From Apiotrichum sp. Y4204 (taxonomy: Eukaryota > Basidiomycota > Tremellomycetes > Trichosporonales > Trichosporonaceae), in NCBI GenBank assembly GCA_025531455.1, contig JAMYHL010000067.1, forward strand, positions 1-64,000: 64,000 nucleotides of DNA, written 5' to 3'. The notes beneath the pieces were generated by a model. That model was not told where the DNA came from. It made no database searches and worked only from the letters and a program-made list of their open reading frames with translations. Numbering within the stretch: position 1 is the stretch's first letter; every line of letters begins with the position of its first letter. The position numbers were made by a program, and so were the translations under genes. This document shows, piece by piece, positions 45,788-56,146 of the stretch.

Positions 45788-47759
45788 CTACGGTTCCCTG
45801 ACCTCGACCATGGACGGCCGTAGGTCTGCAATCTTGTTCGCGCCGAGCAAGCGCAGCGTGAGCTCAATTTCAGACTTGAGGACTGTTTGTTAGCAAGGAG
45901 TACACAACTGTTACTCGTCACTCACTCCCAACGGCATGTTCGACACCCTCGGCGCCCGCGACGCTCTGTGCGAAGAGGAATCCACGCCCGATACCGACTC
46001 CATTAGCGCCGAGGCACAGCGCCTTAACGACCTGTGTCCCGCGCGTGATTCCGCCATCAATAAGAATGTCGAAACGGCGCTGATGCGCTCCCACTCCGTC
46101 AGCCTCGTCGCGGGGCGTCAGGCGCTCGGGATGCGCAATCGCCTCGGCAGTCACGCCTGTCGGGGCGCGGAACTCGGGGCGCAGGAGGTGCGGCGCCCAT
46201 TTCCGGATCTCCAGCAGCACATCCAAAGCCGGGCGCGTCGTGTCCAGCTGCCGCCCACCGTGGTTCGAGATCACGATGCCGTCGCAACCCGCCTGGTACG
46301 CCAGTAGCGCGTCCTCGACCGTCTGGATACCCTTGACCACAATCGGGAGGCCGGACAACTTGCGCAGCCACCTATCGTCAGCACTGGCAATATTAAACCT
46401 CAAAACTCACTTGATGTCGTCCCACCAGAGGTCGGGGTCCACACCGGCGAACATGGCCTGGCTGACGCCGGACGTGTCGTCGGTCTTGACGCTGACTCCA
46501 CCGGCGGGTCCCTCAAACTCGCCTTTGAGGCGCAGGTCGCGCTCGCGCTTCCCGCCCACCGGCGCGTCGGCCGTGAGCATGATCGCGTCAAACTTGCTCG
46601 TGTCGAGGCGGCGCACCAGTTCCTCGGCCTTGACCCGGTCGCGGTTCACGTACAGCTGGTAGAAGAGCGGCTGGCCGGGTACGCGGGCGGCGATCATCTC
46701 GTCGATGCTGCACGACGCATTGGACGAGATCTGGAGTCAGAGCTTTATCTGGGAGTCGCAGCTTACCGCCTGGATGATACCCGTCGATCCGGCGCCGAGT
46801 GTGAGGTTGACCTCACCGAGGGGATGGCCGAGCTTGGCCATCGCGGCTGGCGCGATGAACACGGGAATGCTGGACGGACACCCGATGAGCTCTGTGCTCG
46901 CGTCCGCATCGGCCACTTTGCGGAGCACGCGCGGGCGGAAGAGGACGTGCTGGTACGCTGTGCCGTTTGCGATTTTCGCTGCTGTCAGAAAACCCATCCC
47001 GCAGTCACTCCCTGTAGTCAATTCCGCAGTCCACTCACTGATCTCGTCGTCGCCCGCACTGGCGTAGTACGCCCACGCGACCTTTGAGAGAAGCGGCTGG
47101 GCGGCGGCCTCAAAGTCGGCCATGTTGATGATGCTCCCCAGTCCACGCTCCTCAAACTCCTCGCGGGCGGCACGCACGCGTTCCTCGTCAGCCTGCTCCT
47201 CCGCCGAGATATGCATCTTGATCTCGTCAAGCTCCGCGTCGCTCCCCACGATCGGGCCGAGGTGAACTACTGTCTCGGGAAGGTTGTCCGGCTCCAGCTG
47301 GTCGGCCGGGTGGCGGGGCTCAAAGAGCGGGGTCACGTCTTTCGAGCGGTGTGTCATGATGATGTCCCGCCCGCCGGGGTGGTCGTTCACAAAGTTGGAT
47401 ACGCTGCGATTAGTACAGGACAGCGTTCAACCGCCAAACTTACTCATACACCTCACCGCGAATCACGACCCACACCGCATCGCCTTCCTTCCGCTGCAGA
47501 AGGTCTTGTACCGTGACCTTACCTTTGCCCTTGGACTTGGGCTCTGCGCTCTCCAGCTCGATGTTCTCACGCGTGAGGTAGAGGTATGTCTGGGGTCAAC
47601 GATGCTCGGCATGTCACATACCGGTAGCGCAACGGCGATCGCGCCCGCGACGGTCAGCGAGGAAGGGGTCCTTGCGCGAGAGCGCGCAGAGGTCGCCATG
47701 CCTCGCCGGAGGGGGCCGGCTGCGCGTCGTGCGGAGTGCAGGAAAAAGCGGCTGCTCAT
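45788..47759 (-). CDS. CYB2: L-lactate dehydrogenase (cytochrome), flavocytochrome b2
   Basis: This intermembrane-space enzyme oxidises L-lactate and passes electrons to cytochrome c. Seven exons (47759-47622, 47589-47444, 47403-47039, 46978-46767, 46730-46411, 46371-45926, 45882-45788) give 573 residues. An Arg-rich presequence and hydrophobic stop precede a cytochrome b5 domain with the haem-binding VNDHPGGRD. The FMN domain has FYQLYVNRDR, VVKGIQTVEDA, the catalytic His in ISNHGGRQLD and DGGITRGTQVVKAL. Intron 1 is only 32 nt. Intron 3 ends in CAGCAG, so exon 4 may begin at 46981 or 46978. The nearest alternative, another alpha-hydroxy acid oxidase, is unlikely with the b5 domain. Confidence 0.92.
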
Positions 47760-48406
47760 CGCTGATGGTGGATATAGAGTGGTGGGTTCGGGGTTGGGAT
47801 CGAGTTGATAAACTGACAGACCAGAAAAATGTCGAGATACAAGTACCCCCACAGCTGTCCACACCTGTCCCTCGTTCATCGTCCGCTGCTCCGCGCTCCA
47901 TTGCTGCATGCTGGATCCATTGCATCACCCCCGACCACACGAACTTGTTGCCCCACTCGCCCGGCCAACTGCTCCACCTCCAGACCCTCGGTACTGGACG
48001 GTACTGCGGCACTGGCCGGCGCCGTCGGCCCGAAGGCACCGAGCCGGCTAACCCCACTGATTGCGGCAATGGCCCTGCTCACTCCATCATTAGAACACTG
48101 CTGATAGCTGCCAGGCCAATAGGCACAAAGGTGATCGCAAATCCCCCTTCCGACCCCTTCTGAACCTTCGAGGGTATTTGCCATCAACGTCTCAACGGTG
48201 TCCCGACACGGAACAATGGTGATGAAGTCTGTGCGTGGGGTTACGCTGGTTCCTGATAGATGCCGAGTGGCCGAGTAGACGCCGACTTGGACGGAAGCTT
48301 ATGAACGACTACATGCAGAGGATATGGAAATGTCATCAAAGTACAGGGCGGTCGAATGTCTATGTACCGAAGCCGGGCAAAACGTCGACGGGTAGTGTTC
48401 AGACTG
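47760..48406. other. Intergenic region, CYB2 promoter and SPF45 3' flank
   Basis: The 647 bases hold no gene. Sequence near 47760-47900 is the likely CYB2 promoter. No carbon-source element is clear enough to report. Confidence 0.45.
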
Positions 48407-50638
48407 TTAGAACGCAGTATCACGCTCACCGCGCATGAAACGCGGCTCGTCGAAGAATCTGGCGCGCTAGATATAAGTCAGAAAGCCGAGCTAAATAACT
48501 CACAATCGTCTGCCCTCCAAACAGCCGCCCGTTGAGCTCCCTTGTTGCGCGCCATGCACCCGCCACACCAGAAAACACCACGAAGACACGCAGCCCATCA
48601 GCGGGATCCCGTGGTGGTGGTTCAACAAGGTGAAGCACAACGCGCTCGACGATTCTGAGGTTAGTCAATGTCTAGGTTAGAAATCACTCACCCATGCTTG
48701 GAGCACTCCTCGCCGATATCATCTGTGATGTCGTCGCCAATGTCCTCTGGGTCCTCTACAACACCTGTCAAACAGACGATGCGGCTGACCTCGCCATACT
48801 TCTCCAAATCTTGCTGTGTGCGAACGTCCTCGTTTGCATTCACGATACGTCCACGGGCATTCGGAGCTTGTACCCATTTGCGCGTCTTGGCATTTGCAGT
48901 TGCTGCGCGGTGTTTGGCAAGCTGTCGCTTCGACATCTTTGATGTATCGACCTGCGGCAGCACGTGCTCGGTTGTCAACGCATGTTTGATACCATCTTCG
49001 CGAACGCCGAGGCCTTTGCCTTCCGTGTGACCCCACTTGCGGAACACTAGGAATCAGCGGAACTCAAAGTAACATCAACAAGCGCAGCCAACTCACTTCG
49101 TTCCGCAAACGTTCCACCGCCCCTGTAATCAGTCAGCAGATGCCACATCGGATAACTCACTCGTCCTCCAGCGGTGGTGTGGGCTTTGGCATCTCGGGCA
49201 TTGCGTTGAACTTGGCAGCGATTGCCGCAGCGGCCCGCATCTTCTCCTCAAACTGCTTCTGGTAGTCGGCGTCGGTCGGAGGTGGTGGTCGTGACGGCAG
49301 CCCTGGAGGAGCACCAAATGGGCGGGGAGGTATCCCATGAATGCCAGGTGACATCGTTGGCGGGAATGGCGGAGCACCTCCTGGTGGAGGCGGCCTGGGT
49401 GCGCCAGCCATGAGATGCGCTGGTGGAGGGCGGAACGGCGCAGGGGCGCCAGCAGCAAGATGTGCCGGCGGTGGACGGAAAGGAGGTGGACGAGCGTCTG
49501 CAGTATCGCTTGGGGGCATGAATGGTGGAGGCCTAGGTGGAAGCTGAGGCGGAAGGGACGAGGGTGGCCGCGAAGGAAGCTGAAAGGTTGGGGGCGGTCG
49601 CATAGAAGGTGCAGACGGTGGTGGTCGAGGAGGTCCTGCCTGAGACATGGCCGCCCTTCGAGCATAGGCATCGTCACCCGAGACTACCGACAATGTTGCA
49701 CGACGGGCGTACGCATCCTCTCCCGTCGCGGCTTGAGACAAGGCCGCCCTCCGAGCATATGCGTCTTCGCCAGTAGCGGGCTGGGAAACGGTCATTCTCC
49801 GAGCGGACTCGTCCTCATCGTCGCGGGGTGGCGATGGCCTACGAGCAGGCGCGTTGTAGCTCGGCGGCGGGGCGAACAGCCTTGGTGCTGATGTCAGTTT
49901 GACCAATCGAGTCAGTGCAACTCACCATCGCGGCGGGGCGCGTCATCGCTGCTGTCGCTGTACTGGCTGCTGTCGTCGCTCTCGCCAGCCGCCCGACGCC
50001 GTTTCGCCTCCAAGAACTGGGCACGACGCTGCTGCCGCACCTGCTCGCGGTAGCGCTGGTACTCTCCGAGATCATTCGGACGATTGGGGTCATAGTCCTC
50101 GTCCGGCTGAAACTCGTGATACACTTGCTGCTGATACTGCCTCTTCCGCTGAGCGTTAGCCGTGTTCTTGCGCCGGCCCACAACATGCCTTCTTCTTCCG
50201 CTTCCGCGGCTGCTGCCCATCCCCACGCTTCTCCTTCTCCGCATCTAGAACCATAGCCGGAGCGCGGATGACAGGCTTGCCGTCCGCCCCGATCACGTCA
50301 TCATCCGTTGTCGATCTTGACCCAGCAGCTGGCGGCGGAACGATGAGCACGGGAGCAGCCTCAACGACGGCGGACGATGTCGGCGCCGCAGCGTACACGG
50401 TCTTGGGCGGTGCGCGGGTGGGCTTGGGTTTCCGGGGCGCAAACTGAAGTGATGCCGAGTTGGTGCCCGCTGGCAGCTTGGATGCCGAGGTTTTAGGCTG
50501 AATCGAGTGGGATTCCGTCAAGAGCGGGTTCGTGACCGGCCCAGTCGCCGCCGCAGGCGCTGATGCACCCGCCGCCTTCTCGGCTGCCAGCGACTTGGCA
50601 GTGTCGGAGGAGAACTTGATGCCCGAGAAGAGGGACAT
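48407..50638 (-). CDS. SPF45/RBM17-like splicing factor (G-patch and UHM)
   Basis: SPF45 is an alternative-splicing factor that binds U2AF-type ligands through a C-terminal UHM. Exons 50638-50189, 50148-49926, 49887-49161, 49122-49097, 49046-48692, 48654-48504 and 48466-48407 give 663 residues, longer than human RBM17 (401). Near the middle, after YDPNRPNDLGEYQRYRE, there are repeats of a DAYARRA-type unit and a Pro-rich stretch. The G-patch is MFRKWGHTEGKGLGV; the UHM contains LNGRLFGGQTI and ends RARFFDEPRFMR, with the RxF motif. Intron 1 is best read as GC-AG (AAG|GCATGT...CTAACGCTCAG). Exon 4 is 26 nt. The G-patch plus UHM order makes the call secure. Confidence 0.88.
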
Positions 50639-50925
50639 TTGCTGCCCTACGAGTGTGTAGTTGTGGTTGTTGTTGTATCAGGTATGGTTGACAGTAAACT
50701 GCCGGAGTTGGAAGTGGAGGTGATTTGTTCAGGACTTGGGTGTGTGTGGTTTAGTGGTGACGAATTTGTTGTCAAAAGCCACACATGCACACAATGAGAA
50801 CGCGAGCCATTCCTTCCGGATCCACTTTTGTGGGTTTGATGGCGTGCACTTTGTGGAGGGATGGATGCATCAAGCCTGTCGTCGAAACCATTCCACCATC
50901 GTCCATCTCACACCACACCACCACA

Positions 50926-51821
50926 ATGTAAGCCCGCGCACCACATCCACCCACTGACATGCAGGCCACCCCGGGTCGGCGGCCGCTTCGTGTCACGCAA
51001 GTCGAACGCGGGGACGCCCGCGCCAGCTGATGAAGGACCGGTGCGTGTTCATCAGCTTACCCAAACTTTACTCAGCTGGTAGCCCCTGTGTCACTAACCC
51101 GCAGACACTCGTCGATAGACTAAACTACGCGGACGTGCCGCGGCCATTTAAGAGCACATCGTTTGTCTCCAAGCTACCCGCACGGACGGCGTCGGGCGCG
51201 AGTGCTACTGGTTTCAAGAAGAACGTTAAGCAGATCCTCACGCTCGAGCGCGAACGCGTGTCCGGCGGCGATGGGTTCTTGTCTGCTGCGCAGTGTGCCG
51301 CACGCGCGCGGGGCGAGCCGATTGAGCCGTTCAAGAAGAAGAAGAAGGAGAACCCCATTGGCAAGCCCAAGAACCTCAAGGGGCGGCGGAGCGGGATATC
51401 CACCCCGCTCACCGTCGACGACGAGAGCGTTGTTAGTGGGACGGCGACGCCCATTGAGGAGGAAGTGGAGGACATGGATGTTGATCTCCCGGTCGTCAAC
51501 CGTGATATAATCACCTGTGAGTCGTTTTGATGGTGCGTCAACGAGGACACATTCGCTTACACACCTCAGACAATACACCAGCTGCGCCGCCCTCACTTCT
51601 TCCCGCCAAGAAGTACTGCGACATTACGGGCCTGCACGCTTCGTACACTGACCCGCGCTCCAAGCTGCGCTACAAGGGACTCGAAGTTTGGCATGTTGTG
51701 CGCAATCTTGTGAGTGTCGCGTGTCGGTGGGCGAGTCTTGGTATCAATAGCTGACATCAAGGGCCAAGGCATTGATCAGTCCTACCTCGCCCTCCGCGGC
51801 GCGCAGACTTCCCTCAAGTAG
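50926..51821 (+). CDS. IES6: INO80 complex subunit Ies6 (YL1-C domain)
   Basis: Ies6 partners Arp5 in the INO80 chromatin remodeller. Coding exons 50926-50927 (AT), 50965-51040, 51105-51516, 51570-51709 and 51762-51821 give 229 residues. The C-terminal YL1-C domain is unmistakable: LPAKKYCDITGLHASYTDP, RYKGLEVWHVVRNL and GIDQSYLALRGAQTSLK. A Lys-rich middle (FKKKKKENPIGKPK) is followed by an acidic stretch. The start codon appears to be split: ACCACAAT|GTAAGC...GCAG|GCCACC splices to ATG CCA. An upstream in-frame ATG at 50839 would add 29 residues through the same junction, but its context is poorer. The last intron ends in ATCAAG. It is divergent from SPF45, with 287 bases between starts. 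Confidence 0.88.
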
Positions 51822-52102
51822 ACGTTGCATCTCCTCACCGCTTCCAACATATCTGTAGTCTGTTGCCCCTTGCTGGTTGCGCACGCTCCAGCTGATACCC
51901 CCATTCCATCTGATCTCACACTGTATGCAACATGTTTCTGTCTCAGTGCTGGTGCTACCCGGTGGGGATGCATCCAGCGTGTACAGCAATGTACAGTCTA
52001 GGGCCCGTTGTCCTCTGCCAAGGGTAGAGTCTATTTTATTCCGCGCACCACCCGCGCGCGCCTTGCCTTCACCTGCCATGTCTCCATGTCCCGTTTGTCA
52101 TA

Positions 52103-53276
52103 TTACTTGGTGAGCTGGTCCTTGAGCTCCTTTGCCTCCTCGACCTTGATCTCCACGGCCTCCTTGGCCTTCTCAGCGGCGATGGCGCTCTCGGCGGCAA
52201 GGAGCTTGACCGTCTCCGGGGCGTCCTTCGGAAGGGCAGCAACGGCCTTGTCGGCGGCAACCAGGTCCGGGCGCTTCTTCTCACGTCCGCCCATGTGCCA
52301 GTAGTTGAACCACCGCATCGTCTGCACGGCCTGCGCAGTCGCGTTGGTTCCGTGGCATGCAAAGAGAAGGTAGTTACGCGGCTTGACCATCCATGCGAAG
52401 CGCATGAAGATCATCCTGATTGTCAGTACGGGTACGCGTTGGGTTCAAGCAGGCCTTGCTGCTGGCAGGACAAAGTTCTCAGACGCGAAAGCCCTGCACG
52501 ACCGGCGCTGACAGACCCGGGGTAGCAAATTAGCCGGAGTACCTGCCAGGCTTATCGCGACACGACATGGACAGCTGGGCCTCGCTGGACCAACCGAACC
52601 TGCCCTCATGCTGGGGTTCGGATAAACCAAGCCCTCGATCACACAACCATCTCCATGTTGTTTACACCGCGCGGACACCGAGGGGCCGCCTCCACGAGTG
52701 AGGGGGATACTCACGAATAAACGGAGAGCGTAGGAGACATAACGCCCGAGATGAACTCCTCATCCTTGTTGATGACATCGGAGATGGCGGCGAGCGGAAG
52801 ACCCCAGTTGGCGACCTGCAGTTAGCACTGTGCGGCGGACTGAATGCAGGTGGGAATGCGGAGTTGCGTCCGCAGAGGGGGCTTGTCAATGCAGCCCTTC
52901 GTTCATTCTCTTTGAGCCATAGACCATAGCCCGCATCGGCGTTGACATCGGACTGGACGCTGAACAGCCACCCGCCGCGCCCACCCGGACTTGATACTCA
53001 CCGGTCCCCAGAAGTGAGTGCCTGCTGTCAGCGCGTGCAACAACGCCGCACCTACTGAAGAAGTACTCGCGCGCGGCGGGCGACTTGAGCCAGTTGAAGA
53101 ATGTGGAGGAACTGGGTGTGAGCGGTGCTGCGAAGTCGTGGCTGTTGTCGTGCCGCCGGCAGTGGGCGGTACTCACCCGGCGGACCTGTAGGTGGAACGA
53201 ATGGCGGCGATGCGGTGCCAAGTGAAATGCTGCATCAGTTGCTGTTTGGCGGGGGTGCGCTTGGGACTCACGCCAT
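52103..53276 (-). CDS. MPC1: Mitochondrial pyruvate carrier subunit 1
   Basis: Mpc1 forms the inner-membrane pyruvate carrier with Mpc2 or Mpc3. Exons 53276-53272, 53185-53177, 53111-53056, 53021-53002, 52815-52715 and 52415-52103 (5, 9, 56, 20, 101 and 313 nt) give 167 residues. The core matches the family: [50 protein letters not shown] and [19 protein letters not shown] charged, Ala/Lys-rich C-terminal extension of about 65 residues is longer than in human MPC1 (109 residues in total). The 5-, 9- and 20-nt exons follow from exact phase agreement and the MASAGSSTFFNW/STHFWGP joins. The last intron is 299 nt. Confidence 0.9.
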
Positions 53277-53878
53277 GGTGTCGACAGGAGTGGTGGTGGT
53301 GGTGGTGGTGGTGGAGAAGTTGTGAGGAGAATGGGATGACTATCTAGAGGTCGTTGACTCGAGCGGACTCGTCTCGTCTTGTCTCCACATTTCGCAATCT
53401 CCGTGCCGTCCACATCCACACGGCACTCCGCCCGCGCCCAAGTCACACAAGCAGTGGGGAATGCCGCAACAACACTACTCTCTCCCCTGGGACTGCCCAC
53501 TGGGGCACTTGCCACAAGCCCGGCATTTTCTAAAACGCCGTCCTCACCCATTCTCCGCCTGGCTCGCGCTGCGATCAGTTACGTCATTGGCCTCTCTCCG
53601 CAGTGGAGGCTGACGGTGGGAACAACAATGGTGATGGCGGGCGATGTGTTTGTGATGACAGTGAGGCTGTGATATACAAGTATCGTGGATGATACAGTAA
53701 TGAGAAGCAGAAAAGTAGTGCAAAGAAGCTGAGCGATCCGGACCAGCGCGGTACGGCGGCGTCTGTCGTGTGAGACGTGACATGTATGAGATGTTTCGCG
53801 TTGATAAGGGCGTCATCTGATAACCTCCACCGAGCCCGCGTCGGCCGGTCCGCCCGATTCTCCACGACAACTACAACC
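53277..53878. promoter_or_regulatory. Divergent promoter region, MPC1 / RraA-like gene
   Basis: The 602 bases between divergent starts hold no gene. A GGT/ACC-repeat tract (about 53293-53312) directly precedes MPC1. Confidence 0.45.
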
Positions 53879-54880
53879 ATGGGGCTGCCCGTGCTGCAAT
53901 CTCTTGTCCGGTCATCTCTTTCTCGCACCTCGGGTCTTACTCACTACCGGCGGATAACAATGGCATCGGCTGACCTTGTCGCTCAGCTCCGCGATCTCTC
54001 CGCGTGCGAGGTGTGTATCCCGACCGGTCACGATATCCCTCGGCGCAGACACTGATACCAGATCTCGGACGCCCTCATCAAAATGGGCGTCCCCAACGGC
54101 GGCCTCGTGCCCGATCTCAAGATGTACTCGCCCCAGTTTGAAGCTGGCGACACCCGCATCGCCGGACCCGCGTTCACTGTCGAGGTGAGTCGCTGAAGTG
54201 ATGGGTTGTGACGCGACCCGTCTGTTGGATGATCTGGCAACTTCAACTGACACCTCAGATGGTCCATGTCGGCCATGCCGACAAGAGCAAGCCCGACCAG
54301 CACTTTGTGAGTTCAAAACGCTAGCTTCTTGCTATCCCGCTTCATTTGTCGCTAACCCCACAGGTCGATGCCGCTCCCCCCGGCTCGGTTATCTTCATGC
54401 AGACGCCGATGGGTGTGTCCTCCATCACAAGCTGCTCTACTAACTCCAGGTGTTCGCTCAGGCTGCTGGGGTGGCCTTATGTCCACGGCCGCGAAGACCA
54501 AGGGTGTGGCGGGTGCGGTGCTCGACGGCGGGTGCCGCGACCTGAACGAGCACCGTGACATTGGGTTCCCGGTCTTCGCGCGGCATCACAGCACGCTCGG
54601 CCCGGGAACGTTTACACGTGTGCGCGCGCTCAACACGACGCTCACCATCCACCCCGTGTGCCCCACGTCCGACCCGCCCTTCCCGTCCGCAACAGTGCGC
54701 CCGGGTGATATCATTGTCGCAGACCTCGACGGCGTCGTCGTCGTCCCACCTGAGATGGCCGCTGAGGTTATCAAGCGTGCGGGGCCGGCACGCGCAGCGG
54801 ACGAGAAGGTCCGCGCGGACCTTCTCCTTGGCAAGGGCGTGGCTGAGAGCATGCTGAAGCATCGCGGAAAGGCGCCTTAG
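53879..54880 (+). CDS. RraA-like protein, probable 4-hydroxy-4-methyl-2-oxoglutarate/oxaloacetate aldolase
   Basis: The family folds as an RraA/HMG-aldolase trimer; fungal members act as oxaloacetate decarboxylase or hydroxymethyl-oxoglutarate aldolase. Exons 53879-54010, 54062-54184, 54259-54306, 54364-54412 and 54450-54880 give 260 residues. The substrate loop WGGLMSTAAKTKGVAGAV and DGGCRDLNE supply the conserved Gly, Arg and Asp residues, and RPGDIIVADLDGVVVVP is a family hallmark. The first 28 residues (LVRSSLSRTSGLTHYRR) look like a mitochondrial presequence, with a second Met at residue 28 as an alternative cytosolic start. The exact substrate cannot be told. Confidence 0.85.
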
Positions 54881-55021
54881 ATGTAGTAAGATGGGGAGCA
54901 GAAGGAAGAAGCGTAGACAACTGTGGTATCATGTGCATGGTATTCAGCGGTTGTGAAGTGATGGCTATTGGTCATGTGCGTGTTGAGGGAAGGGGCGCGG
55001 TGCTGTAGCGGAGCAACATGT

Positions 55022-55570
55022 CTAGCACTCGAGATAGTCGGCCGCCGTGAGCCTATAGTCAGCTCGACTTCACCTGGGCGTCACTCACAGCTCGAGGGCA
55101 ATGTACGGATCGATGCGCTCCTGGAAGTCGTCGCGAATATCGGCGGCCGTCCAGTCCGCATACTGCACCTTGAACTGGAGGTACTCGATGACCTTCTGAA
55201 TGATGATTCCGCTGGGCGTCAGTGATAGTCTCAGGCGGGAAGGCAGCTGGTTGCGGGCTTGGACGCTGATGCTGGAAGGAGACGTGAGGCGCACTGCGCG
55301 CGAAACACCGCTCGCATCTCCAGCAATCATCACCCAGCGCGGCCACAGCCCACCAGCCACCCCAAGTAAGACGAGACGCACCGGTACTCAAGCGGCACGA
55401 CGCCATTCTTCGCCTCCTGGAACGGCGCTTTTGTCAGCTTCGCACACACTGTCCTGCTCACAGTCCTCGTCGAGCATCGTCTTGAGCATCGGGCTTGCGT
55501 TCACAATGCGGCGCGGCACGGAGAAGGCGTACCCGTCCACCGACGTGATAACGACGTATTCGCTCGGCAT
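55022..55570 (-). CDS. ELC1: Elongin C
   Basis: Elongin C is the Skp1-like adaptor of Cul3/Ela1 ubiquitin ligases that, among other roles, removes stalled RNA polymerase II. Exons 55570-55462, 55427-55382, 55211-55089 and 55052-55022 give 102 residues, the usual size. It reads MPSEYVVITSVDGYAFSVPR, LKTMLDED, then VVPLEYRGIIIQKVIEYLQF and the closing ALELLTAADYLEC, matching the C-terminal helix of the family. Intron 1 is 34 nt and ends ACAAAAG. It converges on the RraA-like gene with about 140 bases between. Confidence 0.92.
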
Positions 55571-56146
55571 GATGGTGTTCGAGGATGAAAAATGGGCGAA
55601 GGCGAAGGAGATGGCCGACAAGGAATGAAGTCGTGACGCGTCCTGTGCGCCTGTGCGTTGTTTGTTATTGTCATTAAGGATTTATTCATTTCAAGGTGGT
55701 CATTACGGAACCAAATTGGAAGGCTTGAAGACTGCAAGACTGCAAGACTGGAGAGACTCGAGACTCATGACTCCGTCTCGAAGTCCTCGAAGTCAGCCTC
55801 GCCGTCTCAAAAAACACTTCGAAGCTCAAAAGTCGAAGCAGCGTGCGGTAATAGTAGCTTGCGGAGAAGTAGTTGCATATATCTTCTAGCTTCTACCGTC
55901 GCGAGCGGCAGCCTCAAATAGATTCAATCTGCTTCAAGACCTGATCTCCGGCCCTTCTGTGTTGTTGACCTATACTTAATGTGCGGGGGTGACTCAGGGG
56001 TAAATGTCTGAAACGGTGTGGAACTCAGAATAAATGAGCTATCAATTAACTGTCGAGTAATCGGGTAAGAGCGCGTCTTGCGGCCGGTATGATCACATCA
56101 TGCTCATTCGTACGGATGCGACACTGCAAGCGTCATTCACCGACGG
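55571..56146. other. Intergenic region, elongin C promoter and SRP72 3' flank
   Basis: The 576 bases carry a run of imperfect repeats around 55720-55810 (CTTGAAGACTGCAAGACTGCAAGACTGG and CTCGAAGTCCTCGAAG). No gene is seen. Confidence 0.45.
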
